Shown: one piece after another, positions 24,001-32,648 of the stretch
Layout: each line of letters starts with the position of its first letter
Position numbering within the stretch: the first letter of the stretch is position 1
NCBI GenBank assembly: GCA_963715025.1
Contig: CAVQQQ010000003.1
Span: forward strand, 248,001-312,000
Reading direction: 5' to 3'
From: DASSJT01 sp963715025
Lineage (GTDB): Bacteria; Actinomycetota; Actinomycetes; Actinomycetales; Dermatophilaceae
Length of the DNA stretch: 64,000 bases
Notes under the pieces: model-generated
The model's database searches: none
What the model was told of the DNA's origin: nothing
What the model saw: only the letters and a program-made list of their open reading frames with translations
Made by a program: the position numbers and the translations under genes

Positions 24001-26275
24001 TCAGCTGTTCGCCGCGGCCGCCAGTGTCGAGGCGTAGACCGCTGACGTCCCGCCCACCGCCGAGACGGTCTCGAGCAGTGGTGTCGACTCCAGGGTCGTG
24101 GCCGCAGGCCTCTACCAGCGATGACGGCTGGGTGAGGGCCATCAACCGCTGGCGCGTTCCGGCGACCAGGGAGTCGACCAGGTTGGCGTCCGCGCCGGAG
24201 GTGAGCACGACCTCGGAGGTGTTCGGCAACAGGGGCCGGTAGAAGGATGCGACAACGCTCGACGTGGCGTAGCGGTTGCTGCCGGAGAGCCTGGTGAAGG
24301 CCACGCCGAGCGAGGTGAGCTGGCTGTCGACGGTGGTGCTCACGACCGCAGTGCCGCCGACGATGCGAGCAGTCTTCGCGCCGGTAGCGGTGAGACCGCT
24401 CCGAGTCGCACTGGCCAGACCGGAGGCTGGGGTCAGCAGGATGGGCTCGACAAGCGCCGAGGCAGGACCCGATGCGCCCAGGGCGTCGGGAAGGCCGAAC
24501 CCACCGGCGATGACCACGGCCGACACCGTCCGCCGGGCAGCGATCTGCGCCGCGACCTTCGCGGCCGTGTCGTAGCGGTCGACCCCGGCGACGCGCTGCA
24601 CGGTGAGCCCGCGGCTCTGGAGCTGGCTCACCACGGTGTCGGAGACAACACCGGTGCCGCCGATGACGTATGCCGTCTTGACGGTCGAACCACGGCGGTT
24701 GAGCTCGGACACCGTCGCCGTGGGCAGGGACGACTTGGTGGTCAGGAGGAGCGGAGCTCCGAGAGTCGCCGCCAGCGGACCCGACACCGACGCGTCCGGC
24801 AGCGTCGCGCCCCCGGCGATGACCACCGATGTCGCGTTCGGTGCCACGCTCGCGGCCACCGCGGCGGCCACCGCATACCGATCCGCCCCGCTGAAGCGCT
24901 GGGTCAGGTGCCGGATCGCAGTGGACTTCACGTAGGTGTAGGGAGCGGCGCTCGTGGTGGCGATCCCGCGGAAGGAGTCGCCCGTGATGGTCGCCGTCGC
25001 GCCTGTTGAGGATGTGGCCGTGGCCGTCTTGACCCCACCGTTCACCGTGCGGTTGCGCAGGTCGAGACGCACGACGTCGGGAAGCCCGAAGGCGCTGGCC
25101 ATCGATGAGCCGACCGTCACCTGCTTCCAGGCCGCATTGGGGTTGCTCGGGCGCAGGCTCCAGTGGTCGTCGACCCCGCGGAGGTACGGGACGGCGCTGC
25201 CACCCCACACGTCCTCGTTGTTCTCGGTGCGGCCCCCCGACGACGCCATGTAGAGCGCCTCGATGATGCTGCTGTTGTAGCGGGACACGTATCCGGAGGT
25301 CGTCGCGCCGGAGGCTCTCACCGCGTTCTTCCAGCCACTCCAGTAGGGCAGGTCAGCGTCGGACGGGTAACCGCCGTACACCTGGTCGCGGATCGTGTCG
25401 TAGAGGTGGCAGTTGCACGCGCTCTGGACCCCGGCGGACAGTTTCCGCAGGGCATAGCCACGGGCCGCCGCCGCCTGGGCCTTGAGCGCCTCGGACGACC
25501 ACGACCAGGGCATCTCGCGCAGGTAGTCCAGGTATTCGTCGTGGATGCGGACGAGGTTGGCGACCTGGAGGGTGGTCGAGCTGATCGACGTGGGGGTGGG
25601 GGTGACCTCGGTGCTGCCGTCGCGGTACTTCGTCCCGCCAATGTCCATCAGCGTCGCGTCGTTGGCCAGGGAGTCCCAGGCGAGCGTCGCGGAGGTGCCG
25701 GTGAGGCTGGTCGCCCCCGAGCAGCTGGCGCATTCGGCCTTCACGGAGGTGGAGTCGGGCCGGGTGAAGGTCACGGAGCCGCCCGCAGCGCCGGTCATCA
25801 CGGTGCCCCCGACGGTGACCGTGAACGCGCCTCCCCCGCTGGTCAGGGCCGAGGACGTTGCCGTGACGGACGACGCACCGTTGATGATGTTGACCTTGAT
25901 GACCTGGTTGTCTTGGACAGCGTCATAGGTGGTGCCTGTGTAGTAGTGGGTCAGAATCTGCGACGCGGTATACCCGTCCTTGGCCATCTCCCAGGCGCCG
26001 TACTGGCTCATGCCCAGGCCGTGGCCCCAGCCCGCCCCATGCAGCACCCATCCTGCGGTGGTCGCCGTCGTCGTGGTCGTCGCTGCAGCGATCATCGCGG
26101 AGGTTCCGCCCGAGCCCGTGGTCTGCGTGTCAGAGGTCGTGTCAGAGGTCGTGTCAGAGGTCAGGCGCGGCTGGTCCACCCCCCATGCCGGAGCGGGGTT
26201 CGGCGCGGTCGCCGCGCTGCTGCTCGTCGGCAGGGACAGGGCGAAGGCCGCCGCGGCGGCAGCGAGAAGGGCCAC
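24001..26275 (-). pseudogene. SpoIID/LytB domain protein with three CWB2 repeats, frameshifted near the C-terminus
   Basis: The reading frame from GTG 26273-26275 encodes a signal peptide, a Ser-Asp-Thr repeat, a SpoIID/LytB domain (GWGHGLGMSQYGA at 82-94; LREMPWSWSSEALKAQA near 253-269) and CWB2 modules starting near residues 460, 562 and 663. In the third module the frame breaks at about 24105-24112: after SSLVEA the uninterrupted frame turns into cysteine/arginine-rich sequence running to 23777. Dropping one base restores ETVSAVGGTSAVYAS, the normal end of a CWB2 repeat, with a stop at 24001-24003. The gene is otherwise intact, so this may be a sequencing error or a recent mutation. It neighbours tagD and the second SpoIID gene on the same strand. 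Confidence 0.8.
26127..26162. repeat. 12-base tandem repeat in the SpoIID/CWB2 gene
   Basis: Three exact copies of GTGTCAGAGGTC encode, on the minus strand, a Ser-Asp-Thr-Thr repeat just after the signal peptide. It is probably a flexible linker and may vary in length. Confidence 0.85.
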
Positions 26276-26372
26276 GGAACGGGCGGGATGTGCGGTGGTG
26301 GGGAAGAGGCACCGCGGCAGTCTGCCACAACAGTCACAGCAGTTGCGTGAACGTTTTGACCTCTTTTGTCTG

Positions 26373-26786
26373 TTACGTCGCCGAGGGGTGGATCGTCGCG
26401 ATGTGCTCGATCAGTCCCGTCGTCGAGACCGACGGGGTGCGGGGGAAGTAGACCACGTCGCAGACGTCGCTGACCCAGTCGAAGCGGCCCTTCCAGTCGT
26501 CGCCCATCGCGAGGACGTCGGCCTGGTACTTGACGATGTAGTCCTTCTTGAGCTCCAGGCTCTCCTCGAGGAAGACCTCGTCGACCATCTTGAGGCTGCC
26601 CACGATCTCGAGGCGCTCCTCCTGCGAGAACACGGGTGGGCGGCCCTTCTTCGACATGTTGAGCGCGTCCGCCGACACGCCCACGACCAGCCGGTCGCCC
26701 AGGTCGGCAGCCCGCTGGAGGATGCGGATGTGGCCGACGTGGAGCACGTCGAACGTGCCGAAGGTGATGACGGTGCGGGAAGTCAC
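26373..26786 (-). CDS. tagD: Glycerol-3-phosphate cytidylyltransferase-like nucleotidyltransferase
   Basis: The 137-residue product is a complete TagD-type cytidylyltransferase: GTFDVLHVGH (10-19, with the HxGH catalytic motif), a middle QEERLEIVGSLKMVDEV segment, and RTPSVSTTGLI (116-126), the nucleotide-binding signature. TagD makes CDP-glycerol from CTP and glycerol-3-phosphate, the donor used by TagF-like enzymes; two TagF-like genes lie upstream on the same strand. Another polyol phosphate cannot be excluded. The GTG at 26784-26786 begins the homology; the open frame upstream to 27143 crosses a hairpin and the end of another gene. Confidence 0.87.
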   Translation of the reverse strand: MTSRTVITFGTFDVLHVGHIRILQRAADLGDRLVVGVSADALNMSKKGRPPVFSQEERLEIVGSLKMVDEVFLEESLELKKDYIVKYQADVLAMGDDWKGRFDWVSDVCDVVYFPRTPSVSTTGLIEHIATIHPSAT

Positions 26787-26826
26787 GAAGCGAGGCTCCT
26801 CGGTGCGACGGCGAGCGTGGGAAGCG

Positions 26827-26874
26827 GCGTTCGGCCGCCGCTGGGTGAAGGCGCCATGAGCGGCGGCCGAACGC
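26827..26874 (-). terminator. 16-bp inverted repeat between glycosyltransferase and tagD
   Basis: GCGTTCGGCCGCCGCT (26827-26842) pairs perfectly with AGCGGCGGCCGAACGC (26859-26874) across 16 bases. It lies about 110 bases beyond the stop of the upstream glycosyltransferase and 40 bases before the tagD start, so it could separate the two transcription units or attenuate tagD. Confidence 0.65.
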
Positions 26875-26982
26875 AAGGGTACCCGGGGTGGCAGCGGCCT
26901 GCCCGCCCGCGGGCGTGGGTCCGCCCGTGCGCTGCTTGCTCCGCGGGCCAGGCCCGGGCGGCGAGTCGTCGCAGCGGTGCCG

Positions 26983-27984
26983 TCAGGAGCGCGCGAAGGC
27001 GCGGGCCGCGTCGAGGATCGACTCGCCCCCCAGCCCGGCACCATCGCTGGGCCGTCCGCCACGCACCACGGCATCGGCAAGGGCAGGAGCCGACGCCGCT
27101 GACAGCTCCACCCGGGCCGGGCGCGCTGAGACGTCCGTCGCAACGACCCGGGCGCCGCATTCGAGGGCCTCGCGGACGATCACCGAATCGCCCTCCCAGG
27201 TCGTGGGGCGAAGGAAGACGGCGCTGCGCGAGAGCCCCCGGCGGACCTCCGCCGGGGAGAGGTTCCACGTGAGCTCGGCCCACGGCAGCCGCGCGACCTG
27301 GGCCCGTAGCGCGTCAACCGGTGGGCCGTCGGTGCCATAGGCAAGGACGAGCAGGCGGGCGTCCGGCCAGGACTGGCGGACCAGCTGCATGGCCTCGATG
27401 GCGAGGTCCATGCCGTAGTGGGGCTGGTTGGCGTTCGTCGAGACGGCGACCAGCCCTGGGTCGCGCTCTGCTTGCTCCAGGCCGGCCATGGCGTCGGCGG
27501 GCTCGCCGATATAGGGCGTCACCACGTGCACTCGCTCGGCGAGCCGACCGGGCACGGCCCGGACGATCTCGCCGTTGACTCCCCAGATCTCGTCGTAGAC
27601 CCCGAGGCTCGCGGCCAGCAGACGCCGCTGGACGCCCGGCATCCGATCCACCTGACGGGCCGTCGAGCCAGAGTGGAGCACCAGCGCGGCCCGCCCGGGC
27701 AGGACGGCGAACACCGGTGCCAGCACGATGGCCCGCCACAGCCGGGTGATGTGGAAGATGTGGCGGGTATGCCGGCCACTCACCGCCCGCAGGCCACACA
27801 CCGCCCGCTTGGCGGACCCCGTGTCGACGTAGGTCACCTCGTGGCCGTCGGCCCGAAGGCGATCGGTGAGCAGGCGCACCGTGCGGGTGACGCCACCGAC
27901 CTCACCGTGCTCCTGGGCCCACTGCACGACCCGGTGTGGGTTCGCCGGTCCCGTAACCGGTTCCGTCGTTCGAGCTGCGGCCAC
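26983..27984 (-). CDS. Glycosyltransferase, GT-B fold (family 4-like)
   Basis: The 333-residue product has a GT-B layout: an N-terminal QEHGEVGGVTRTVRLLTDRL acceptor motif, a central strand-turn VAVSTNANQPHYGMDLAIEA that starts the donor domain, and VFLRPTTWEGDSVIVREALECG near residue 270, the E-x7-E-like sugar-nucleotide site. The final 50 residues are short for the fold. The start is GTG 27982-27984, 16 bases after the stop of the CDP-alcohol phosphotransferase gene, so it belongs to the wall-polymer operon. It probably adds a sugar to the polymer or its linkage unit. Confidence 0.82.
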   Translation of the reverse strand: MAAARTTEPVTGPANPHRVVQWAQEHGEVGGVTRTVRLLTDRLRADGHEVTYVDTGSAKRAVCGLRAVSGRHTRHIFHITRLWRAIVLAPVFAVLPGRAALVLHSGSTARQVDRMPGVQRRLLAASLGVYDEIWGVNGEIVRAVPGRLAERVHVVTPYIGEPADAMAGLEQAERDPGLVAVSTNANQPHYGMDLAIEAMQLVRQSWPDARLLVLAYGTDGPPVDALRAQVARLPWAELTWNLSPAEVRRGLSRSAVFLRPTTWEGDSVIVREALECGARVVATDVSARPARVELSAASAPALADAVVRGGRPSDGAGLGGESILDAARAFARS

Positions 27985-28000
27985 CTGCGTATCCCCTGAG

Positions 28001-28837
28001 TCAGTCGAGCCGCGAACTGGACAGCACGGCGAGCAGGTGACCCGCCGCCGTGATCACCACCAGCGGCACGAGCACGACGAGCAGCGCCTGCGTTCCGGCA
28101 AGGTCGCCGCGAACGACGTCGACGAGCGCCGCGACCAGCGCGAGCAGCGAGAACTCGATGGCGATGAACGCACGGAACACGGGCACGTAGGAGAACCCAC
28201 GGCGCAGGGCCGCCAGCCCCGTCGTCTTGGGCCGCGCAGTCGCCGCCACGTCCTCGAGCATGGGCCGGCCGGTCTTGGCTCGCGCCACGTGCACCAGGTC
28301 GGTGAAAGCCTTGTTGACCAGCACCACGATGGCCACGAGACAGCCCAGCACCGTCCACCCGCCGACATCGCCCGGGTGGGCGGGGCTCCAGCCGTCAGCC
28401 CGGAGGCCGAGGGCCACGGGCAGGGTCCCCTCGGTGAGGTAGTGGCCGACCCGGTCGAGGTAGATGCCGGCCGGGGAGAATCGCTGCCGCCAGCGGGCCA
28501 CCTCGCCGTCGCTGCAGTCGAGCAGGACCTGGACCTGCATGGCGAGCGCCGCCAGGAGCGGACCCCACAGCCACGGCAGCGGAAGCGCGAGCGCCACTGA
28601 GCCGAGCAGGCCCACGCCGATCATCAGCCCGGTCACGCCGTTGGCGGAGATGCCCGTCGGCAACAGGGCCCGCGTCGCGTAGAGGCTGAGGTGGCGGAGG
28701 TACAACGCACCTGCCCAGTGCTCGGCGTTGTAGCGGGCGATGTGCTCCGGCGGCTGGGCCACCGCGCGGAGCTCGGCCAGGCTGGGGTGGTTGTCGGCCG
28801 GGTCGTGGGCCACCGCGGGCGCCTGGTCGCCGCTCAC
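28001..28837 (-). CDS. CDP-alcohol phosphotransferase family membrane protein with altered last motif residue
   Basis: The 278-residue protein carries the CDP-alcohol phosphotransferase signature D-x2-D-G-x2-A-R-x8-G-x3-D, at D107, D110, G111, A114, R115, G124 and D128. The fourth acidic position, normally the catalytic base, is H132. Six or so hydrophobic segments are present. Relatives join CDP-linked diacylglycerol, or another CDP-alcohol, to an alcohol phosphate. The GTG start overlaps the stop of the upstream gene (GTGA), so the two are translationally coupled. In this operon it may use the product of the TagD-like enzyme; that is inference. Confidence 0.83.
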   Translation of the reverse strand: MSGDQAPAVAHDPADNHPSLAELRAVAQPPEHIARYNAEHWAGALYLRHLSLYATRALLPTGISANGVTGLMIGVGLLGSVALALPLPWLWGPLLAALAMQVQVLLDCSDGEVARWRQRFSPAGIYLDRVGHYLTEGTLPVALGLRADGWSPAHPGDVGGWTVLGCLVAIVVLVNKAFTDLVHVARAKTGRPMLEDVAATARPKTTGLAALRRGFSYVPVFRAFIAIEFSLLALVAALVDVVRGDLAGTQALLVVLVPLVVITAAGHLLAVLSSSRLD

Positions 28838-30948
28838 CCTGGAACCCCCAGCAGCTGGACGTGCGCTTGGGCTTGTGCCGCCGCCCAGGCCCGCCAGGCC
28901 CGAGCCGACTCCACGGCATACACCGTGATCAGTGCCAGGGCACCCAACCCGAGCAGCCACGGAACCGCTGGGGGCGCCAACCACGCCACGAGGACCAGCA
29001 GGAGGATCCGACCATCCACTCCGAGGGTGACCGCCGTGATCCACCGGGGCGGGGGCTGGCCGGTGTCGCGCAGCCGGTAGACCACGTCGTAGCGGTGCCA
29101 GGCCACTGCAGCGAGGTACGCGAAGGCAACCCAGCGCTGCCGTTCGGCGAGCCCGCTCGCAGCCGCAAGGGCGATCGCCGCCTCGGCTACCCACAGCAGG
29201 GCGGGGGCCTGCCAGCCCAAAGGATGCTGTAGCGCCGGGCGACATCCCACGCCCGTGAGCAGAAGTCCGACCAGGGCCACGGGCAGCGCCACAGCGGTTG
29301 GTCCCCGCCACAGCAGGACGGCGGCGGCGAGGGTCAGCGGAATCCCCAGCACGGCTGCCCGGAAAGAGGCCATGAGGATGCGGCCCGCGCCCATCGCGAG
29401 CGGCCCGAGATCGGTCTGGTAGTCCAGGTGGCCCCAGCGGGTCGGCCCGAGCAGCGGGTCGCGACGGTACGTGTCACGCCCGAGCAGGGCCTTGGCGGTG
29501 CGGCCGCCCTGCGTCCACACCAGAGCGATCGCCACGGCTGCGGCAAGCAGCCACAAGACCGCTGCCGGCTCGAAGGTCAGCAGGCCGAGCGACAGCAGCA
29601 GGTAGCGTTCGGCGATGGGCAGGTGCAGGACCTTCTTCGCCCAGAAGATGGCCCGGGCACGCCGGTCCGCAGGAGGGAGGAACTCGAGGTCGGCGTCCTC
29701 GGCGCCGAGGTCGCGCGGGTCGTCGACCGGGAGGATGTCAGCTCCCAGAGCGGACTTGGCCGTCCTCGAGCGGCGGACGTACGCGTAGTCCTCCAGGTGG
29801 CGTGCCGTGACCAGCACCATGGTCGTTATCGCGAGCAGCCAGGCCTCGTCGTCGCGACGCACAGCGACGGAGGCGACCGCGGCGAGGATCGAGTATTCCT
29901 TGACCCTGTCGCCGACCGCGTCGAGCCACGCGCCGAAGGCGCTGAAGCGGCGCGAGAACCGTGCAATCTCGCCGTCGACGCAGTCGACCACGAGTGCAGC
30001 CTGGAGCAGCACCGCCGCGGCGACCCACGTCCAGCGGTTGTCGACCGCCGCAAGACCAGCGGCGAGCAGCCCGAGACCGAGGCTGGTCACGGTCACGACG
30101 TTGGGGGCCCACCCGTGGCGCAGCCCGAATCGGGTCACCCTGCGGGAGATCGGCCGGATCACCTTCGTGGAGAAGAGCCCGTCGCCGCCCCGGGACGCGC
30201 CGGCGAGTCGCTGCTGCCATGGCGACCCCGGGGCGCCTTGGCTCAGCGTGCCCGCCCGCTCGACGGTGAACGGCCCGAGCGGGATGGCCGCGACCCCCAG
30301 CCCGCCCCGCACGAGGGCCAGCAGGACCAGGTCGAAGGGATCAATGGTGGCGTCCTGTGCCGAGGCAGCCTGGGCCGCCGCCTCCAGGATGTCGCTCGCC
30401 GCGGCGCGGCGGGAGGCCGCGATCCGCAGCACCCCGGGCGCCAGCGCCGTCGGGCTCGAGACTGCGTGGGCGGAGGTTCCCACGGAGTGGACCTCCCACA
30501 GGTCGCGCTCGGTGCGCAGCCGGGTCATCTCCCGGGCTGGGCCGACGACCGACGTCGCCTCGATCGTGGCCACCGCTGTCGGGTCGCCCGGTCGGTCCAG
30601 CAGGTCGAGCAGGGCAACCGGCGAGATGCGGAGCCCGTCGGCGACCACGATTGCCGGTGAGCGGCCTGCCCATGAGTCACCTGCTGGAGAGTCGCCCGGC
30701 GGGGAGTCGCTTGCCGAGGTGTCGCTTTCCTCCCTCAGCAGTTCGGCAACGAGGGACAGCCAGCCGCTGGCGGCGGCGTCGACCCGGCGCACGCGAGCCG
30801 GGGCGAACTCGTCAAGAGTCTCGCGGAGGTCGTGCACCTCGGGACGCTCATCGCCCCGCCCGAGCAGCAGGGTGTCCGCGCCTGCGGAGTATCCGTGGAC
30901 CCGGCGGGCCGCTTCGTTGCCGACGAACGGCGGGGCGTCCAGCTTCAC
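28834..30948 (-). CDS. Fusion of an unknown N-terminal domain, CDP-alcohol phosphotransferase and DUF5941-like membrane domain
   Basis: The 704-residue product has three parts. Residues ~1-235 are soluble, with SPAIVVADGLRISPVALLDLL, and faintly recall a sugar-nucleotidyltransferase fold without a clear signature. Residues ~255-470 contain the full CDP-alcohol phosphotransferase motif (D322, D325, G326, A329, R330, G339, D343, D347). Residues ~490-704 are more membrane helices, resembling the actinobacterial DUF5941 region. The GTG start at 30946-30948 and the stop both overlap neighbouring genes as GTGA. Together with the next gene this gives two CDP-alcohol phosphotransferases in a row, one with an intact and one with an altered active site. 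Confidence 0.83.
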   Translation of the reverse strand: MKLDAPPFVGNEAARRVHGYSAGADTLLLGRGDERPEVHDLRETLDEFAPARVRRVDAAASGWLSLVAELLREESDTSASDSPPGDSPAGDSWAGRSPAIVVADGLRISPVALLDLLDRPGDPTAVATIEATSVVGPAREMTRLRTERDLWEVHSVGTSAHAVSSPTALAPGVLRIAASRRAAASDILEAAAQAASAQDATIDPFDLVLLALVRGGLGVAAIPLGPFTVERAGTLSQGAPGSPWQQRLAGASRGGDGLFSTKVIRPISRRVTRFGLRHGWAPNVVTVTSLGLGLLAAGLAAVDNRWTWVAAAVLLQAALVVDCVDGEIARFSRRFSAFGAWLDAVGDRVKEYSILAAVASVAVRRDDEAWLLAITTMVLVTARHLEDYAYVRRSRTAKSALGADILPVDDPRDLGAEDADLEFLPPADRRARAIFWAKKVLHLPIAERYLLLSLGLLTFEPAAVLWLLAAAVAIALVWTQGGRTAKALLGRDTYRRDPLLGPTRWGHLDYQTDLGPLAMGAGRILMASFRAAVLGIPLTLAAAVLLWRGPTAVALPVALVGLLLTGVGCRPALQHPLGWQAPALLWVAEAAIALAAASGLAERQRWVAFAYLAAVAWHRYDVVYRLRDTGQPPPRWITAVTLGVDGRILLLVLVAWLAPPAVPWLLGLGALALITVYAVESARAWRAWAAAQAQAHVQLLGVPG

Positions 30949-31691
30949 AGGACTGAGTCCGAGTCGGCGTTGTATTGACCAAGGACGTCCATGATCGGGC
31001 CGTCGGCCGCGAGGTGCCCCGCGCGGAGATACAGCCCGCGCTTTGCGAAGCGCTTCAGGTCGTTCTCCGAGTGAGACACGAGGAAGAGCGTGCGCCCCCG
31101 GTCGAGGAGGTCCTCCATCCGCCGGTAGCACTTCTCCCGGAACGCCCGGTCGCCCACCGCCAGCACCTCGTCGACCAGGATGATGGGCTCGTCCAGTGTC
31201 GTGATCACGGCAAACCCCAGCCGCACCTGCATGCCCGAGGAGAAGTGCCGGTAGGGCGTGTCCAGTGAGGAGCGCACCTGGGGGCCGGCGAACTCGACGA
31301 TGGAGTCGAACCGCTCGTCGATCTGGTGCTTGGTCATGCCGTGAAGGCCGGCGGTGAGATAGATGTTCTCTCGGGCACTCAGCTCGCCGATGAAGCCACC
31401 AGTCAGCTCGATGAGGGGGGCCACCCCCCCGCGCACTCGGACCCGCCCCTCGTCAGGCAGCAGCACCCCGGCGATCATCTTCAGGAGCGTGCTCTTGCCG
31501 CCGCCGTTGGCGCCGATGAGCCCTACCGCCTCGCCAGGCTGGACGGTGAAGGTCACGTCCTTGAGCGCCCAGAACGTCTCCGAAGGCGAGGAGTTGCGCC
31601 GCTGGAGAACCATCTCCCGCAGCGACATGCGGCGGCGCCGAGCCCGGTAGAACTCGATGCCGAGGCCGTCGACCTCGATGACCGGGTGCAC
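30945..31691 (-). CDS. ABC transporter ATP-binding protein, polysaccharide/teichoic acid export (TagH/Wzt type)
   Basis: The 248-residue ATPase has Walker A GANGGGKST (60-68; the usual form is GPNGAGKST), the SSGM signature variant typical of Wzt/TagH exporters in place of LSGGQ, and Walker B PIILVDEVLAVGD. The N-terminal extension MSLREMVLQRR is also usual for this subfamily. No C-terminal carbohydrate-binding domain is present. It pairs with the permease gene that ends one base upstream of it. The complex would carry a lipid-linked polymer across the membrane. Confidence 0.92.
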   Translation of the reverse strand: MHPVIEVDGLGIEFYRARRRRMSLREMVLQRRNSSPSETFWALKDVTFTVQPGEAVGLIGANGGGKSTLLKMIAGVLLPDEGRVRVRGGVAPLIELTGGFIGELSARENIYLTAGLHGMTKHQIDERFDSIVEFAGPQVRSSLDTPYRHFSSGMQVRLGFAVITTLDEPIILVDEVLAVGDRAFREKCYRRMEDLLDRGRTLFLVSHSENDLKRFAKRGLYLRAGHLAADGPIMDVLGQYNADSDSVL

Positions 31692-31692
31692 G

Positions 31693-32493
31693 TCAGATCT
31701 CTTTCAGGATGGCCGGCTCGAGCCGCCGGAAGACGACAACCCCCACGACGAGGGCCAGGATGGTCAGGGCCGCACCGATGAGCACGGGCAGCAGTCGGAT
31801 CTGGTCGGCCCAGAACCCCGCGCGATACAGCTCGATCACCCCGGTCATGGGGTTGAACGCCAGGACGAGGCGCAGGGACTTCGGCGCGTTGTCGATGCTG
31901 TAGAGCACCGGGGTCGCGTAGAAGCCCATCCGCAGGACGATCCGGACCACCCGGGACGTGTCCGTGACCAGTGTCGTGACCGGCGCCAGGATCAGGCCGA
32001 GGCCGATGATGAGCAGGAACTGCATGACCATTCCGACCGGGAAGAGCAGGATCGCCCAGTACAGGTGAGCCTCTCCCTGGACGAAGTAATAGAGGAAGAA
32101 GGCGGCAAGCACGGGCAGCGACAACAGGAACTCGATGCCCTTGGCAATGACGACGCGCACCACCCAGAGCTCGCGCGGCAGGTTGGTGGACCGCACCAGC
32201 TTCGCCTCGCTCAGAAGGGCCCGCGCCGTCTCCGTCATCGACTGGGAGAACCACTGCCACGCGAGGAGCCCCACCAAGAGGAACAGGATGTACGGAGGGA
32301 ATCCGGTCTGGCGCGCCTTGAGGATCTTCGTGAAGACGACGAAGTAGACCATGGCCATGGCCAGGGGGTCGAGGATGGTCCAGAGGTAGCCCAAGACGCT
32401 GCGCGCATAGCGCACCCGGAGATCGCGGCGCACAAGGGTGGCCAAGACCTGTCTGCGCTTGGCTACCGCGCGGGCTTGGTCGATGAGCATCAT
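31693..32493 (-). CDS. ABC transporter permease, polysaccharide/teichoic acid export (TagG/Wzm type)
   Basis: The 266-residue permease has six predicted membrane helices, a basic amphipathic N-terminus (LVRRDLRVRYARSVLGYLW) and the ABC2-type exporter segments LLAWQWFSQSMTE and FYATPVLYSID. These match TagG/Wzm exporters. It sits directly before its ATPase, with one base between them, and after a 155-base gap in which a promoter may lie. Two adjacent ATG codons begin the gene. Confidence 0.92.
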   Translation of the reverse strand: MMLIDQARAVAKRRQVLATLVRRDLRVRYARSVLGYLWTILDPLAMAMVYFVVFTKILKARQTGFPPYILFLLVGLLAWQWFSQSMTETARALLSEAKLVRSTNLPRELWVVRVVIAKGIEFLLSLPVLAAFFLYYFVQGEAHLYWAILLFPVGMVMQFLLIIGLGLILAPVTTLVTDTSRVVRIVLRMGFYATPVLYSIDNAPKSLRLVLAFNPMTGVIELYRAGFWADQIRLLPVLIGAALTILALVVGVVVFRRLEPAILKEI

Positions 32494-32648
32494 CGGTGCA
32501 TTGCCTTGTCGTCTCGCCCTTCATGCCGGGTGTCTTCGCCGTCGGCCCCTGGCCGCACTGCCCCGTGAGTGTATTGCCCGCCTGAGCGTTCCTGTGGAGC
32601 GGTGCGAGGGGCGGTATGCCGGGGCAGCTCAGCTGCGCGTCCCATCCA

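Noticed and set aside
24105..24112. Programmed ribosomal frameshift
   Set aside because: No slippery sequence or downstream stimulatory structure is evident, and the alternative product is not sensible.
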